DNA from: Seminavis robusta
Lineage: Eukaryota > Bacillariophyta > Bacillariophyceae > Naviculales > Naviculaceae
Direction of reading: 5' to 3'
Assembly: GCA_903772945.1 (NCBI GenBank)
Contig: CAICTM010000006.1
Span: 1-64,000 of the forward strand
Length of the DNA: 64,000 nt
Made by a program: the position numbers and the translations under genes. The notes below the pieces were generated by a model. It was not told the DNA's origin, made no database searches, and saw only the letters and a list, made by a program, of their open reading frames with translations. Positions 44,240 through 54,711 of this stretch are shown here, one piece after another. Within the stretch, counting starts at the first letter, position 1, and each line of letters starts with the position of its first letter.

Positions 44240-45403
44240 TTATTCCTTTGTCAGCCAAGGATTGGGCTTGTGTTGCCTATGGACGCCACTGGCACCACCT
44301 GCTTCTTTGTTGTTTTCCTTGGATTCTTCTTCTTGCATCAGTGGTGGAGTTTCCTCGTCGTGTGCCGCCGTAGCCCACGGATTGGGCCTGTATTCCTTGC
44401 CATGATGACTACTGCTGTCTCGTTTCGTCGTGGATTGATTATTTTCCGATCGACCACTTCGCAGTGACGATGAGGAATTGTTGTTGTTATTGTTGTTATC
44501 ACAGAGACTCCCGTGGCTACTTCGTCGATCGGAGCGATGACTGCTGCCGAGACTGCCATTGCTGTCCCGTCTGGATGATTTGTTGTTGTTGTGGTTGTGG
44601 TGGTTGGAGGAGGAAGTTCGAGTATTGTCGTTTTGTTGAGAGTTGATGCTTTTCACAGAATTGGACCCCTCTTTGTTGAGACTGAGATCCGAATTGGAAT
44701 TGTTGCGTCGTTTTTCACGGGTCTCTTTCATGACATCTCCGGCAGACCGTCGTGTTCCTTGGCTTTCCGCATCGGACGAGGAGTCTTCGTCACGATCTGC
44801 AGCAGAATGATGATAGTGGCTGCCACTCCGCCGTCGAGATTTTCGTTGTTCGTGTTTCTTCTGCAAAATCTTCAAGACTTGTTGATGGTACAAGACTTCG
44901 TCAAAGTATTTGAGTTTTTTGTATTTGTGTTTGACAAACTTGGATCTTCTTTTTTCTTCCTCTTGTGCGTTGTCCTTTACGATATCCTTGTCAAAGATGT
45001 CTTTGGTCAAGTTGGCTTCAAAGCAGGCATTCACGAAACCATTCCCACTGTCTTCCAACATTTCCACATCTTCCAGTTCCCCTTTTGATCATTTAATAAA
45101 TTTTATTTAAAAACAGATAGTTAGGTCAGCAGTAAGTATCGTTAGTTGCTTTTTCATGTACCCCAACTTACATTCATGTGCCATTTTGAGATATTTGATA
45201 TGACACCTCTTTTCCCCAAGCTCAAAATGATGATGCTGGGCACAATTGGTACAGCACAAGACGCTCACATGTCGATCTTCTTCCACGGGAGATACCAGGA
45301 AGGAAACCCAAAGAGGACGCTTTTCGGGACAGTCGGCACAAACATCATTGCCAGGCGTATGAAGCACCGCTGCCATTCGTTTGTTCATGTCAGCCGTTGG
45401 CAT
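44240..45403 (-). CDS. ArfGAP-type zinc-finger protein, divergent
   Basis: Exons 45403-45172 and 45081-44240 (intron 45082-45171); 357 residues. Splicing restores the family motif HEWELEDVEMLEDSGNGFVNACFEANL across the junction, which supports both the splice sites and the family. The finger is CADC...C-CTNC with about nine residues more than usual between the Cys pairs. Where ArfGAPs have CxxCxxxHRxLG with the arginine finger, this protein has CTNCAQHHHFELG, so the catalytic Arg seems absent. The C-terminal 230 residues are Ser/Asn/Arg-rich and disordered, with two similar PNPWAT/PNPWLT motifs near the end that could bind EH-type or other adaptor domains. It probably acts on membrane traffic as a scaffold rather than as an active GAP (inference). 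Confidence 0.82.
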
Positions 45404-46057
45404 CGTAATGTTGGTTCTCAGTAGGACTGCTAGCTAGTCTCCCTTGCCAGCAGCAGCCAGCAAAAACATCGATCAACTCCCGATGGTACCGTGGCCTTTT
45501 TATCAAGACAAGTCAGTAGAGAGAAGTCCAGCAGATGGCCTCTGTCACACGTTAACATCCATCAAGAGAGGCAACAAACAGAGCTACAGTACTATTATGC
45601 TCGCCCTTGCAATTGTTGCGCTTTGTTGATGGTGTGCTCTGACCCGACCAGACGGAAGCAAAAATGGTTGCTCTCGCTGTAGATGGCTTTGGGGAGATCC
45701 CTGACGGTTATTCAGGGATTCCTGCAGTCCCGCTTCGTTTGCTTGCAAGCCAGCTCTACTAGGTAGCTCCTAGCTACAAGCCGCCAGATTCCGCCTTCCT
45801 TGATAGCCATATGATCGAGGCCACTAAACGGTACCAGGTACCAATACCATACGGTGTTTGTACACATGCATGTTTGTCTCTTACTTCTTTGGCAAGGCAT
45901 TTCGAAAAGTATCTACAACCCCAGAATTCCCAGGGAAACAATTATTTGACCTTGGGCCTCCATTTACCGTATGTAGTCTTGAAGTAACAGTCCTGCGCCA
46001 GCCATAACTCTCAAGGTTTTCCATCATCACATCCATGCCACTGTCAACTCAGTGCAT
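45404..46057. other. Intergenic, nothing recognised
   Basis: 5' flank of the ArfGAP gene and 3' flank of the Cys-rich protein gene. GGTACCAGGTACC palindromes lie at about 45830-45842. Confidence 0.5.
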
Positions 46058-48516
46058 CTACCTCCCACCTTTACGGGGGGCACCTTTCATTTGATTGCCA
46101 TTCTGTCCACGCATCTTGGCGTCTTTCAGCAAAGCATACTTTTCACGTTGGCGCTCACGGCAACGAGCACACTTGGTGGCAAACCCTTTCTCGCCAAAGG
46201 AAGCCCACTGACGAAAGTTCTTGCAGCCCTTGCACCACTTGATTTGGCAACCCGACTCTTTCACAACCCACACACTAATGTCACAGATCGTGCACAGGCC
46301 CTTGTTCTGGGTCGGAATGGTGACAAAGTCATCACACGACATGGCACTCATCTCGCGGCTTGGTGACAGACCCTTATTCTTTCTGCTTCGAATCCGCGAG
46401 CAGGTGGGGCGAATGCCACCACACATAACACAGCACCTCATGCCAACAGGGAGAGATCTCGTCTGACGGAGGTTGTTTGGAAAGTTGACTAGTTCCGAAA
46501 ACTCGGGGAGGGTCTGGTCATTTGCCTGGCCAGGGGACGAGCCAAAATGCACTGTCGGCACCGGGTTTGTCAAAGGAATGCACCTTTCCTTGGAATTTTG
46601 AGGAGGGCGAATGGGATACATTTGATGAGAAGGAAACGATCTTGATGTCTCAATGCCTGGGACGTAAGATGGCTTGGCGGCGTTCGAACCCGCCCCAGAG
46701 CCGCTCGAATGCGGCATTGCAAAGGAAGGAGGAGGCCTGGCAAAGGCACTGGTTGCAGGACGAGGCTGTATTTGAGTAGATTGTGGCAATCTTTGGAAAT
46801 TCCCTCCGGGGAAAGGTGGGGGAGGAATTTGTCTGTGGGGCAAAGATGGCATCTGGGGCGCTTCCCTAGCGCTTGTTGTCTCTGACTCATCTGCCTTCGA
46901 GTCCATATCATCTCTTGACATCTGGCGAGCTGCTTCTCTCTCGTAGCCGAGACTGGACTGATCCGACCATGACCGTTGGACCCTTCCAATGTCTCCTTCT
47001 GGCTCCAATCTCGCCCTGTCGGAGTCATCTCCGTTGCCGCCCAGTCTAGCTGGTGTGCCACCACGACGGAACACCGACTGGGCAGCAGAAGAGGCGGTCC
47101 TTTCAAATGAAAGATTCGCTCGTGTAAGAGGATCCGATGGTTTTGGCTGATGTTGCAGGTCTTGTTTGGCCGGTTCCTGAACATTGCCAACATGGGAGCT
47201 TGCTGTCAATATTGCACAAAGGAAGGGCGTGTTAGCTATTCGACGGGTGCTACTTGAAGAACCTTGGGCTACGACATACCATTGAATGCTGCTGCGCTGT
47301 CCTCTTCTGTCATTTCCCATGATAGCTGCGGGGATTTGGACAAGAAAGGTATCATAGGTGGGGAGCAGGTCTTTTGCCCAGAATCCTCCTCGAGGTACGG
47401 AAGAAAGTTGAAATTGTCAATGCTCCCAAGTTGACGTGCAATGGAATTCTCATCCATGGTGAGTCCGCCATTCGACTCGCTCATGTCATCAATAAAGGAC
47501 AGAAAGGCTTGACCAGGCGAGTCGGGTATCTGTGACTTTCCATTGTATTCTTCTTCTTCCACCTGTCGCGACACTTCCGGTTGTTTTCCGGAGTGCACAC
47601 TAGAAGGAGATGCCGACACAGCTTGGACCAGTTTCTTCCCCTCCAGGTCATGACAAACAATCTTACGAATTGGGGTTAGTGGCGTGGGGGGTGGTTTCAT
47701 TGTTTCTGCGTCTGTTGATTTTCTGTTGGGTTTGTCGTCCTGCGATTCCACGCTACAAGTCGTCACGATGTCCAACGCTGTATCCAGTAACAGACGAGCT
47801 GCTTTCTTGCTGCTTTCACAGGTTGGAGGTTCCGATGCTACAGAAGAACTCGCCCCCTTCGCCATACTACCACTGGTGTTATTCGGGGGCTGGTAACCGG
47901 CGGGTTGAGCCTTCCACTGCGAGACAGGTCCAGGAGGGGGGCCACGGAATGCAGGCCAGCCCGGCATTGGATAAGGACCATGTGGTCCCGGCATCCCACC
48001 AGGCATCCCATGAGTTGGGTGTATGAGAGGTCTTCTGGTGGGGGTATGGGGGTAACCTCTTGGGGCCACTCGAAATGCCATCCTTTGGTTCCCATGATCC
48101 CTAGAAGGCCCCCGAAAGAATGGCGGTCCTTGAGGGAATCGAGATGGCGTTGAAAAGTTTGGCATCTGATGAGGTTGGTGAGTTTGATGCGGGAAGAGCG
48201 ACTGAGCTGCAGCTTCCGCCGGTGGATAAGGAAAGGAAGTTGAAGTAGGATGTCTCACATTGCCCTGACTGCTCATGTTGTTGTGCTGGCTGTTGCTGAC
48301 CGTTGCGAAGGACGCGTCGAACGACGGCAGAGACTCCTTGGTCTCTGAACGGTCTTGTGTTGTGTCTGGAGAATTGGGGTCTTCTTGAACAGCCGATAGA
48401 TTGGTAATGAAGACTTTCGATCGTGAGGTGCCTCGAAGACCGCCTCTAACGGACCGACGCTTTGCAGGAACTATTGGCTTGAAAGGCTGAAACGTTGGTC
48501 GACCAGAGTTGGTCAT
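46058..48516 (-). CDS. Large disordered protein with conserved Cys-rich C-terminal domain
   Basis: Exons 48516-47280 and 47202-46058 (77-bp intron, GTATGT...ACAG, phase 1); 793 residues. I use ATG 48516 (MTNSGRPTFQPFKP); the frame upstream has no ATG. Most of the protein is Pro/Ser/Gln/Gly-rich and likely disordered, including a Met/Pro/Gly stretch (HGMPGGMPGPHGPYPMPGW). The last 130 residues hold a cluster of Cys pairs: MRCCVMCGGIRPTC, LCTICDISVWVV, IKWCKGCKNFRQWASFGEKGFATKCARCRERQREKY. It looks like a zinc-binding fold of two or more ions, of a kind I associate with diatom proteins but cannot name. DNA or RNA binding is a reasonable guess. Confidence 0.8.
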
Positions 48517-49794
48517 GATGATAAGAGTGGCTACGGGTACTGGTAGCACTAAACTAGGAAATGAGGTTGCAATGAATGAGAGGTCAAACACTACTGTTTT
48601 GACCGTTGTTTGTTGTTGTGGCTGCTTCGAGAAATGAAACACACCAACGCAATCTTGCCTTGCTGCTATGCCTGACGGCCAGCCGCTGCTGCCTTTCGTG
48701 CTGCCTCAGCAAAACGATCCCGGTTCAGGCAGCCTTCGTGTCCGGCATAGACTATTGGGCTATTCAGATCCAGTTTTCTGGGTATGATCGTGTGACAGGT
48801 GCGGCTCGAACGTTCTTCTTCGTTTGGCAGAACAGGTCATGCTCTGCAATAACAGGCTGAGTACAACTCCTAACAACTCCTTGTGCGTTGAGGAACGTAG
48901 CTTTGCTTTCGTGACCGTTGGAAGAATTGTGTTGGATTTGATCGTGTGGGCGCAAGAAAACAACGGTTATTCGACTTGCGTGTGTCCGGGGTGCTCCCAA
49001 GAGTCGAACGACGACGAGAGGATCTTCTTTGCAAAAAGCGAGCTACCGATAGCTAGTAGATCTAACTAGCTAGCATCACCAACCTGCAGCTCCACTCCAC
49101 AAATTGATCGAGGGTTCAGAAGCTGCTGCATGTACAAAAACCTGCTATAAAGCATTTTAATAACTGACATCGAGTAAGGAGAATCAACTTCAGTACCGTA
49201 CCAGACAGGGAACAAAGGAAGCAACACAGGCACTTTTTGTCCAGGATTGTTTCACCCAACTCAGCGATTCCAATACTGTGAGGTAACTTGTAGTTGGTAT
49301 ACATGTATTTATGTCACGTACAAGTAAGGGGTCTTAGATACCATCTCAGTTGAGCTGAAAAACTGTACCTATCGCTGGGTAGCTAGCAAGGGTCATACCT
49401 AGAGATTCAATTTACTAGTCAGGCCAGTGCCTCCCTTTTGAGCACCAGCACCATATAGCCATCGTCCGCATCCACCGCGTGCGTAGCGCAAATAATACAA
49501 TGCTAAAAGGGACTACCGTAACAGTCTCGTATCTAGCCTAAGCCTGGACTATCGGTACCAGGTACCACGGTACCTCTTGTCGGGATGCGTGAAAGATCCA
49601 GGCTCCAACCCACGACCTGGTTGCATTCGATTCTTGTTCGATGTTGGGGCATCCACGATTCGATTCGATTATCCTACATCGGTACCGCACAGCTTCAAGT
49701 AACCCCACAACATCATGTTCTTCCAAGACAACCGCAAACCCCCAAAACCAAAGAAAGATTGTTAACCATTTACTGGTACCTATTGGCAGCTGAA
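48517..49794. other. Intergenic between divergent genes
   Basis: Holds the 5' flanks of two divergent genes. Nothing coding is supported. GGTACC-rich words occur near 49550-49575. Confidence 0.5.
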
Positions 49795-50919
49795 ATGATG
49801 CTACCAAACGGATCTAATGCCGACTCCTCCTATGGAACCGTCGTCGATCCGTCGGCCAATGGAAACCGGAACCGGCGTGATGATAGTAAACCCAGTTGTG
49901 GGAGTACATCCCGCGATTCCAACGAAAAGCTTCTGGAGTTGATCAAGAACAAAACGCTCGTCTTGATTGGGCTCTTCTTGTTTATGTCTGCAACTGTTGC
50001 GGTCTGCAATGGCCGCAAAAGTGCTTCCCCTTCGGTTCTCCTTAGATCTCCTTTGCAGAATACGGATACAACAACACTTTACGGAACGAAGCATGGTACC
50101 AGTACCGCTGCAATTGTTGATGGATTTCTTACCAGTGACATTGGTCAGATCCTACGTTGGTATTGTGCTCCCGATTCTTGGAATCCTATTGAAGGGAGAC
50201 GGGAGGGCAGAGGCGGATCTTGGTCAGTCGATGATGCGTCCAAATCGCTGATTATGGCACCCCCTGCCAAGAAGGATAACTGGCGAAAAACTTACTATGA
50301 ACCCGTCTTGATCAAGGATGATGGACCCTTTCTTTATGCTACCCTGACTGATGACAAATACTATACAGTTGAAACAACTCTCCAACTCACTGCTGTCCGA
50401 CAATTTGATCAAGCTGGTATCATGATTCGGCTTGGTCCTGAGCACTGGCTCAAGACAGGCATTGAAGTTGTAGATAACCGACCTCGGCTGTCCTGTGTTG
50501 TCACGAATGTGTTTAGTGATTGGTCCACCCAAGCTTGGTCCAATTATACAGTTGATCAAGGCGATGAGAGTTTGAAGGGTAGCGGTGCGACGGTGGTTAC
50601 TGTGCACTGTCAGATTCGGGTTCATTGCCGTGGAGACAGCTTTGTGGTGGAAGCCAAAATGCCAACTCCTTCAGGTTCATTCGAGTGGCAGTTCATTCGA
50701 ATTGCTCATTTGGCCAAGTCAAGCGGTGGCTTCTCATCTTTTGCCAAGCAGGATCCTACGTTGGAAGATGGGGCTCCCACAGATGGCACACTTTGGGCCG
50801 GTGTCTTCGCAGCGTCTCCCGAAGACCAGCAAGGTGGATATGTGACCTTCACCAGCTTTACCATTCAAGTGGGGTCTCATTTCGAACACAATGCCGACGG
50901 AAACCAAGACACACGATGA
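49795..50919 (+). CDS. Membrane-anchored DUF1349 (concanavalin-like) protein
   Basis: ATG 49795 gives 374 residues; an in-frame extension to 49585 has no better start context. A cytosolic N-terminus of about 55 residues is followed by one hydrophobic helix (NKTLVLIGLFLFMSATVAVC), so it is probably type II. From about residue 115 the DUF1349 pattern is clear: LRWYCAPDSW, GGSWSVDDASKSLIMAPPAKKDNWRKTYYEP, FDQAGIMIRLGPEHWLKTGIEVVDNRPRLSCVVTNVFSDWS, and a final GGYVTFTSFTIQ strand. The family is a jelly-roll fold, often annotated 'regulation of enolase' in fungi, and likely binds sugars. The membrane anchor puts the domain in the secretory lumen or outside the cell. Confidence 0.87.
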   Translation: MMLPNGSNADSSYGTVVDPSANGNRNRRDDSKPSCGSTSRDSNEKLLELIKNKTLVLIGLFLFMSATVAVCNGRKSASPSVLLRSPLQNTDTTTLYGTKHGTSTAAIVDGFLTSDIGQILRWYCAPDSWNPIEGRREGRGGSWSVDDASKSLIMAPPAKKDNWRKTYYEPVLIKDDGPFLYATLTDDKYYTVETTLQLTAVRQFDQAGIMIRLGPEHWLKTGIEVVDNRPRLSCVVTNVFSDWSTQAWSNYTVDQGDESLKGSGATVVTVHCQIRVHCRGDSFVVEAKMPTPSGSFEWQFIRIAHLAKSSGGFSSFAKQDPTLEDGAPTDGTLWAGVFAASPEDQQGGYVTFTSFTIQVGSHFEHNADGNQDTR

Positions 50920-51281
50920 AGATACCTCGCGAGTTGGCTAGCTAGTGCTCCATGTTTGTCGGAAACATCAAGAAGTGTGGAAGCTACGGTACGACTGTAC
51001 TGAGGATTTCAATTGAAGGGCTACTAGTTACAGCGTGGTTTGCAGCGAGCGTGTGTGTCGTATGGTTGTGATTTTAGTTCTCCGGAAGAAAGTGCGGACA
51101 TGATAGCATGGTAGCATCCCGCAGCACTGAAACTTGCGAGAGATGTTTTGGTAAGAATGTTTTTGTTCTGCCACAGTTGCACTGTTCCTTGCGTTTCCCA
51201 TGTGTTCGGTCGGTCGGGAAAGGTAGTCGATGCAAACTGCCAGACAAACAAGTGCGTGCATGATGTAGTAATAGAAAGATC
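50920..51281. other. Convergent intergenic region
   Basis: Between the 3' ends of the DUF1349 and reductase genes. No feature recognised. Confidence 0.5.
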
Positions 51282-52511
51282 CTATTTGTGGATCCAATCA
51301 ACCTTGACCATCTTTCGTCCCTTGAGGAACTTTTCGACGGACATGGCTGCAATACATCCGTCCGCGGCGGCCACGACCACTTGCTTGTATGCAGTGTTTC
51401 GGATATCCCCAATTGCAAAGACTCCCTTGACAGAGGTTTCCATATCCTCGCTAACAATCACTCCACCGTTGTCGTCTAGTTCCACCTTGTTTTGTACAAA
51501 ATCCGTGATAGGCTTGGAACCACCACCGGCGCCATAGATGAAAGCTCCCTCTACAGGAATGACTTCAGCCTTGTCCATGTACATCTTTTGTATTTTGACT
51601 CCAGTGACACCGGATGCATCACCTTCTACTCCCATAAAGCGTGTCTTGGGCCAGTGCTTGACATTCTCCATGTCCAAAAGCTGTTCCAAGAGTTCTGGAT
51701 CCAAGACATTGTTGCATTCCACTTTGGATCCTTCCTTTGGCATGCAGGCCGAAATGTCAATCGAGGTGATCCAATGCACCATCGAAGCGAACTTTGTGAG
51801 GAACATTGCTTCCTCCATGGCTTCTGTGGTTGCTCCAAACACGGCAACTTCGGCATCTCGGTAAAAGGCTCCATCACAAGTGGCACAATAACTGACACCC
51901 TGTCCCAAATACTTTTCTTCTCCTGGGAAAGGGGGGGCAGCTCGGCCCATAGCACCTGTGGCCAGTACGAGCGCCCGTGCCTTGACGGTATAGTCTGGCG
52001 TGTAAACGACCTTGGTATACGGATTGTCCTCGTCCGCGGAAGGATCTTCCACATCAATCATGAATACTTGAGCTCGCTCATAACGAGTACCGTACTGTAC
52101 GGCTTGAACCTTCATTTGTTCCAATAACTCGGACCCACTCATGCTGCGATCCACTCCCGGATAATTGGCAATATGGGAGGTAATGGCCAATGCCCCCACG
52201 GCTGGATTCTTATCCAGGATGATAGTCGACAAGTCAGCTCGAGATGTGTACAAAGCACACGTACAACCTGCTGGTCCTCCACCCACAATGGCCACATCAC
52301 ACTCCAGCACTTCCATCATTTGTAGCTTGGTACTTGCACGATGACCCGCAGAAGCAGAAACCCGAGAAGTAGACAGTTTAGAAGATTGGGACCGATCGAT
52401 GGCCATCATGGAGGCAGAATTCCGTTGCAGGACAAAGGACGAGCCAGTGCCTACTAGCGCTATGAGAACCAGAGCCAATAGCATCGCCACGGAGTGCAAT
52501 AAGGACTGCAT
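51282..52511 (-). CDS. Plastid-type flavin thioredoxin reductase with altered NADPH motifs
   Basis: ATG 52511, 409 residues, single exon. A signal peptide (LLHSVAMLLALVLIALVGTGSS) is followed by FVLQRNSAS, which resembles the heterokont plastid presequence with an aromatic residue at the cleavage point, and a Ser-rich transit part to about residue 65. The FAD site is CDVAIVGGGPAGCTCALYTSRA, the redox pair is SYCATCDGAF and the second flavin motif GVFAIGDIRNTAYKQVVVAAADGCIAA, all normal for low-molecular-weight thioredoxin reductases. The NADPH domain is unusual: the GGGDSAxEEA motif reads GATTEAMEEA, and HRRDxFRA is replaced by ITSIDISA. This suggests an electron donor other than NADPH, such as ferredoxin, as in FFTR/DTR-type enzymes (inference). 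Confidence 0.93.
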   Translation of the reverse strand: MQSLLHSVAMLLALVLIALVGTGSSFVLQRNSASMMAIDRSQSSKLSTSRVSASAGHRASTKLQMMEVLECDVAIVGGGPAGCTCALYTSRADLSTIILDKNPAVGALAITSHIANYPGVDRSMSGSELLEQMKVQAVQYGTRYERAQVFMIDVEDPSADEDNPYTKVVYTPDYTVKARALVLATGAMGRAAPPFPGEEKYLGQGVSYCATCDGAFYRDAEVAVFGATTEAMEEAMFLTKFASMVHWITSIDISACMPKEGSKVECNNVLDPELLEQLLDMENVKHWPKTRFMGVEGDASGVTGVKIQKMYMDKAEVIPVEGAFIYGAGGGSKPITDFVQNKVELDDNGGVIVSEDMETSVKGVFAIGDIRNTAYKQVVVAAADGCIAAMSVEKFLKGRKMVKVDWIHK

Positions 52512-52939
52512 CTTATTCAACTAGACTAATGCAATACCGGTATTGGTGGTTGCTTCGGAGATTTGACTGAAGCCAAAGGAACCAATGAAGGGGTAATCGT
52601 ATCGATCCAGATTGTTGAAGGATTATGGCAATTGGAAGGCTTCAAGGGATGCCACAACTAACTTATCTATCTACCAAGCTAATCTAATCAATAATCAAGC
52701 TCTCGACAAGTAAGCATGGTACCAACCTGGCGGATTGTTGTCGGGCTGACATCGTATCTTTGATGCGCATGTTGACTCAGCGAGTGTCAAAAGATCGGCA
52801 ACAATGGAGTCCCTAACCTTATTGTAGCAAGAAGAAAGCATCAACTACACAACCACGCGAAACTTCACGTGCATAATTTGCTTAGTGTACGGGAAGCTCC
52901 CTCGGCCTCGTCCCACCAAGCTCTTTTGCAGAGAGGCAG
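52512..52939. other. Intergenic, nothing recognised
   Basis: 5' flank of the reductase gene. No coding or repeat feature seen. Confidence 0.5.
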
Positions 52940-53352
52940 CTAGCTCAACTATGTGTTATCTAGATGTAGTTCTTCTATATAGTTTTTCTTGGTTTAATCA
53001 AGGGTATAGAAGGAAGCACAAGCTCCTTCCCTTGTGATACGAATACCATAGTACCAAATATGCATACATGTACCCCATTTGTTTCTTCTCCGTCCTTGGA
53101 TATTTGACACACCCTCCCTCTGCTCATCACTCATTCTCTTGCGTATCAAATAATGCTGGTACCGGTATCGTCCCATACGACCACCAATCCCAGACACACT
53201 GATTGATTCGATTCGATTCGATTCGATTCGATTCCACCATCCTGTACCAACGACGAAAGCACCTGAATTAGGTGAACATTGACATCTTCCGAGCAGCCAC
53301 TCAGCGGGGATGCCTTCACACAAATTACACAGACATTGTCTGGATTTGCTGA
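52940..53352 (-). pseudogene. Duplicated 3' end of the helical-repeat gene at 57873-59465
   Basis: 52940-53150 aligns with 57617-57810 (shared words such as GGGTATAGAAGGAAGCACAA, ATGCATACATGTACCCCATT and CGTCCTTGGATATTTGACA), which is the 3' flank of that gene. 53230-53352 aligns with its coding part 58082-58204 (AATTAGGTGA...GATGCCTTCACA...TCTGGATT(T/C)GCTGAC), with frame-breaking indels. The coding part between is missing, and a (GATTC)n microsatellite (about 53203-53235) sits at that gap. Homology ends exactly at the stop of the neighbouring 175-residue gene. Confidence 0.75.
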
Positions 53353-53880
53353 CTAAGACAAGCCCATCAAATGCTCCAACAGCATGGCCTCTTCTTCTGT
53401 TAGATCCGTAGGCGCCAGTTCAAGGGCCGCCAGCATATTATTGTGTACCGGTACCACTCCATGGCGTTCTGCATGTCCAGCTTCAGGTTGGAGATACATT
53501 AGAATGAGAATACCATTTTCAGCATCAAACTCCGCATTGTTCAAAAGTCCACTGAGGACTCCCTCCAGTTCAAATGCACTCCAAACAGGTAAAATAGTGC
53601 CGCCATCTTCTGCTGTTTCCAATCCATCCACTACTTTGATAAACAAATCTGCTGTCACAATATGAGAACGAAGATGATCATCCTCCACCTTTGTCAGGAG
53701 GAATTGCGAAAGATTGTCGAGATACTTTGGATCGACTTTGGTCTCGGCATTCTGGCCAGAAAAGAGGAGTTCTGGTGCAATGACTGATCGCTGTCCTGGC
53801 ACTTGACCAGTAGTAGGAATCTCTACCTGAAACTGTAGCCCGCGCCACATGTCTCTGTTCGCAATAATTGGGGATGCCAT
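53353..53880 (-). CDS. Hypothetical acidic protein (175 aa)
   Basis: ATG 53880 gives 175 residues; the longer in-frame extension upstream is low-complexity 5' flank. The protein is acidic with a mixed alpha/beta look: QFQVEIPTTGQVPGQRSVIAPELLF, then helices LDNLSQFLLTKVEDDHLRSHIV, and a C-terminal MLAALELAPTDLTEEEAMLLEHLMGLS. No family is recognised. Its stop codon abuts the duplicated fragment of the helical-repeat gene, and its 5' side has a CT microsatellite and an AATGAAATGA-type stretch like that 5' of the parent gene (59490-59620). So the gene lies inside a rearranged copy of that locus. Confidence 0.6.
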   Translation of the reverse strand: MASPIIANRDMWRGLQFQVEIPTTGQVPGQRSVIAPELLFSGQNAETKVDPKYLDNLSQFLLTKVEDDHLRSHIVTADLFIKVVDGLETAEDGGTILPVWSAFELEGVLSGLLNNAEFDAENGILILMYLQPEAGHAERHGVVPVHNNMLAALELAPTDLTEEEAMLLEHLMGLS

Positions 53881-54319
53881 GGTTGCGTTGCTCGACTTGA
53901 TTTCTGTCTGCTGGCACAACAACAACAACAACAAACAACTCGTTGCCGCCACAGTACCTGGTTGGTTGGTTGGTTGTTCCTCCAATGACAATCCACAACA
54001 CGACGGATGTTCTCTTCTTGCTTCGCAGCGCCAAGCAGCAAAGACTGAGCTGTTGGTGTTGGTGTTGTTACACGGTCGATTCGATTCAACTCGACTCGTC
54101 ACTCTCTCTCTCTCTCTCTCGAAGACGAGATGGATGGGATTGAAATGATAATGAAATGATAATGAAATGAATGCCAAGGCGAGAGGCGAGAGGTGAGGCG
54201 AAACATTACCTCGGCAGTCTATCTGCCTGAGCCCTCACCCCCTTTTACCTCGGCAGTCTATCTGCCTGAGCCCTCACCCCCTTTTTTGGTATTTCCTGTT
54301 TCCTGTTTCCTGCTTCCTG
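53881..54319. other. 5' flank with CT microsatellite and 39-bp tandem duplication
   Basis: (CAA)n at about 53918-53935, (TCTC)n at about 54100-54120. Two tandem 39-bp units start TTACCTCGGCAGTC at 54206 and 54245. TTTCCTG(C/T) repeats run from 54288 into the direct repeat. Confidence 0.75.
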
Positions 54320-54711
54320 TTTCCTGTTCCGGTGAAGCCAAAATATAGGGATAGAGATAGGCACAAGCCAACTCTACAAATTTAGGGGTAGGAATAAATC
54401 ATGATTATTCAAGGTTAGTGCACTCAACACAATAAGCCAGCAGAAGCTACAAAAGTTACAAGTACGTAAGGGCGTGACAGCTGTAAAATTATGGTTAGCG
54501 GGCGGCAACACATGACGAAGTCGGGTGTTGTCGCCAGGGCTAGCTTAAATAAAAAAGAAGGTTATAATGAAGGGATGATACCGGGCGGCAACACACGATG
54601 AAGTCGGGTGTTGTCGCCAGGGCTACTTTGAAAGAAGAGTAATCTCAAACATGTCATCATTCTTCTATCTGTCTTTCTGCCGAGGTATCGCAGCTCCCGC
54701 TGACTTATTGG
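54320..54711. repeat. Long direct repeat, copy 1 (~392 bp)
   Basis: Runs from TTTCCTGTTCCGGTGAAGCC to GCTGACTTATTGG and matches 56875-57268 at roughly 95%. It contains two hairpins (54501-54535 and 54584-54618) of the form GGCGGCAACAC...GTGTTGTCGCC with an inner CGAC-GAA-GTCG stem. On both sides it is bordered by the same run of TTTCCTG(T/C) units (54288-54320 and 54712-54750). Confidence 0.88.
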
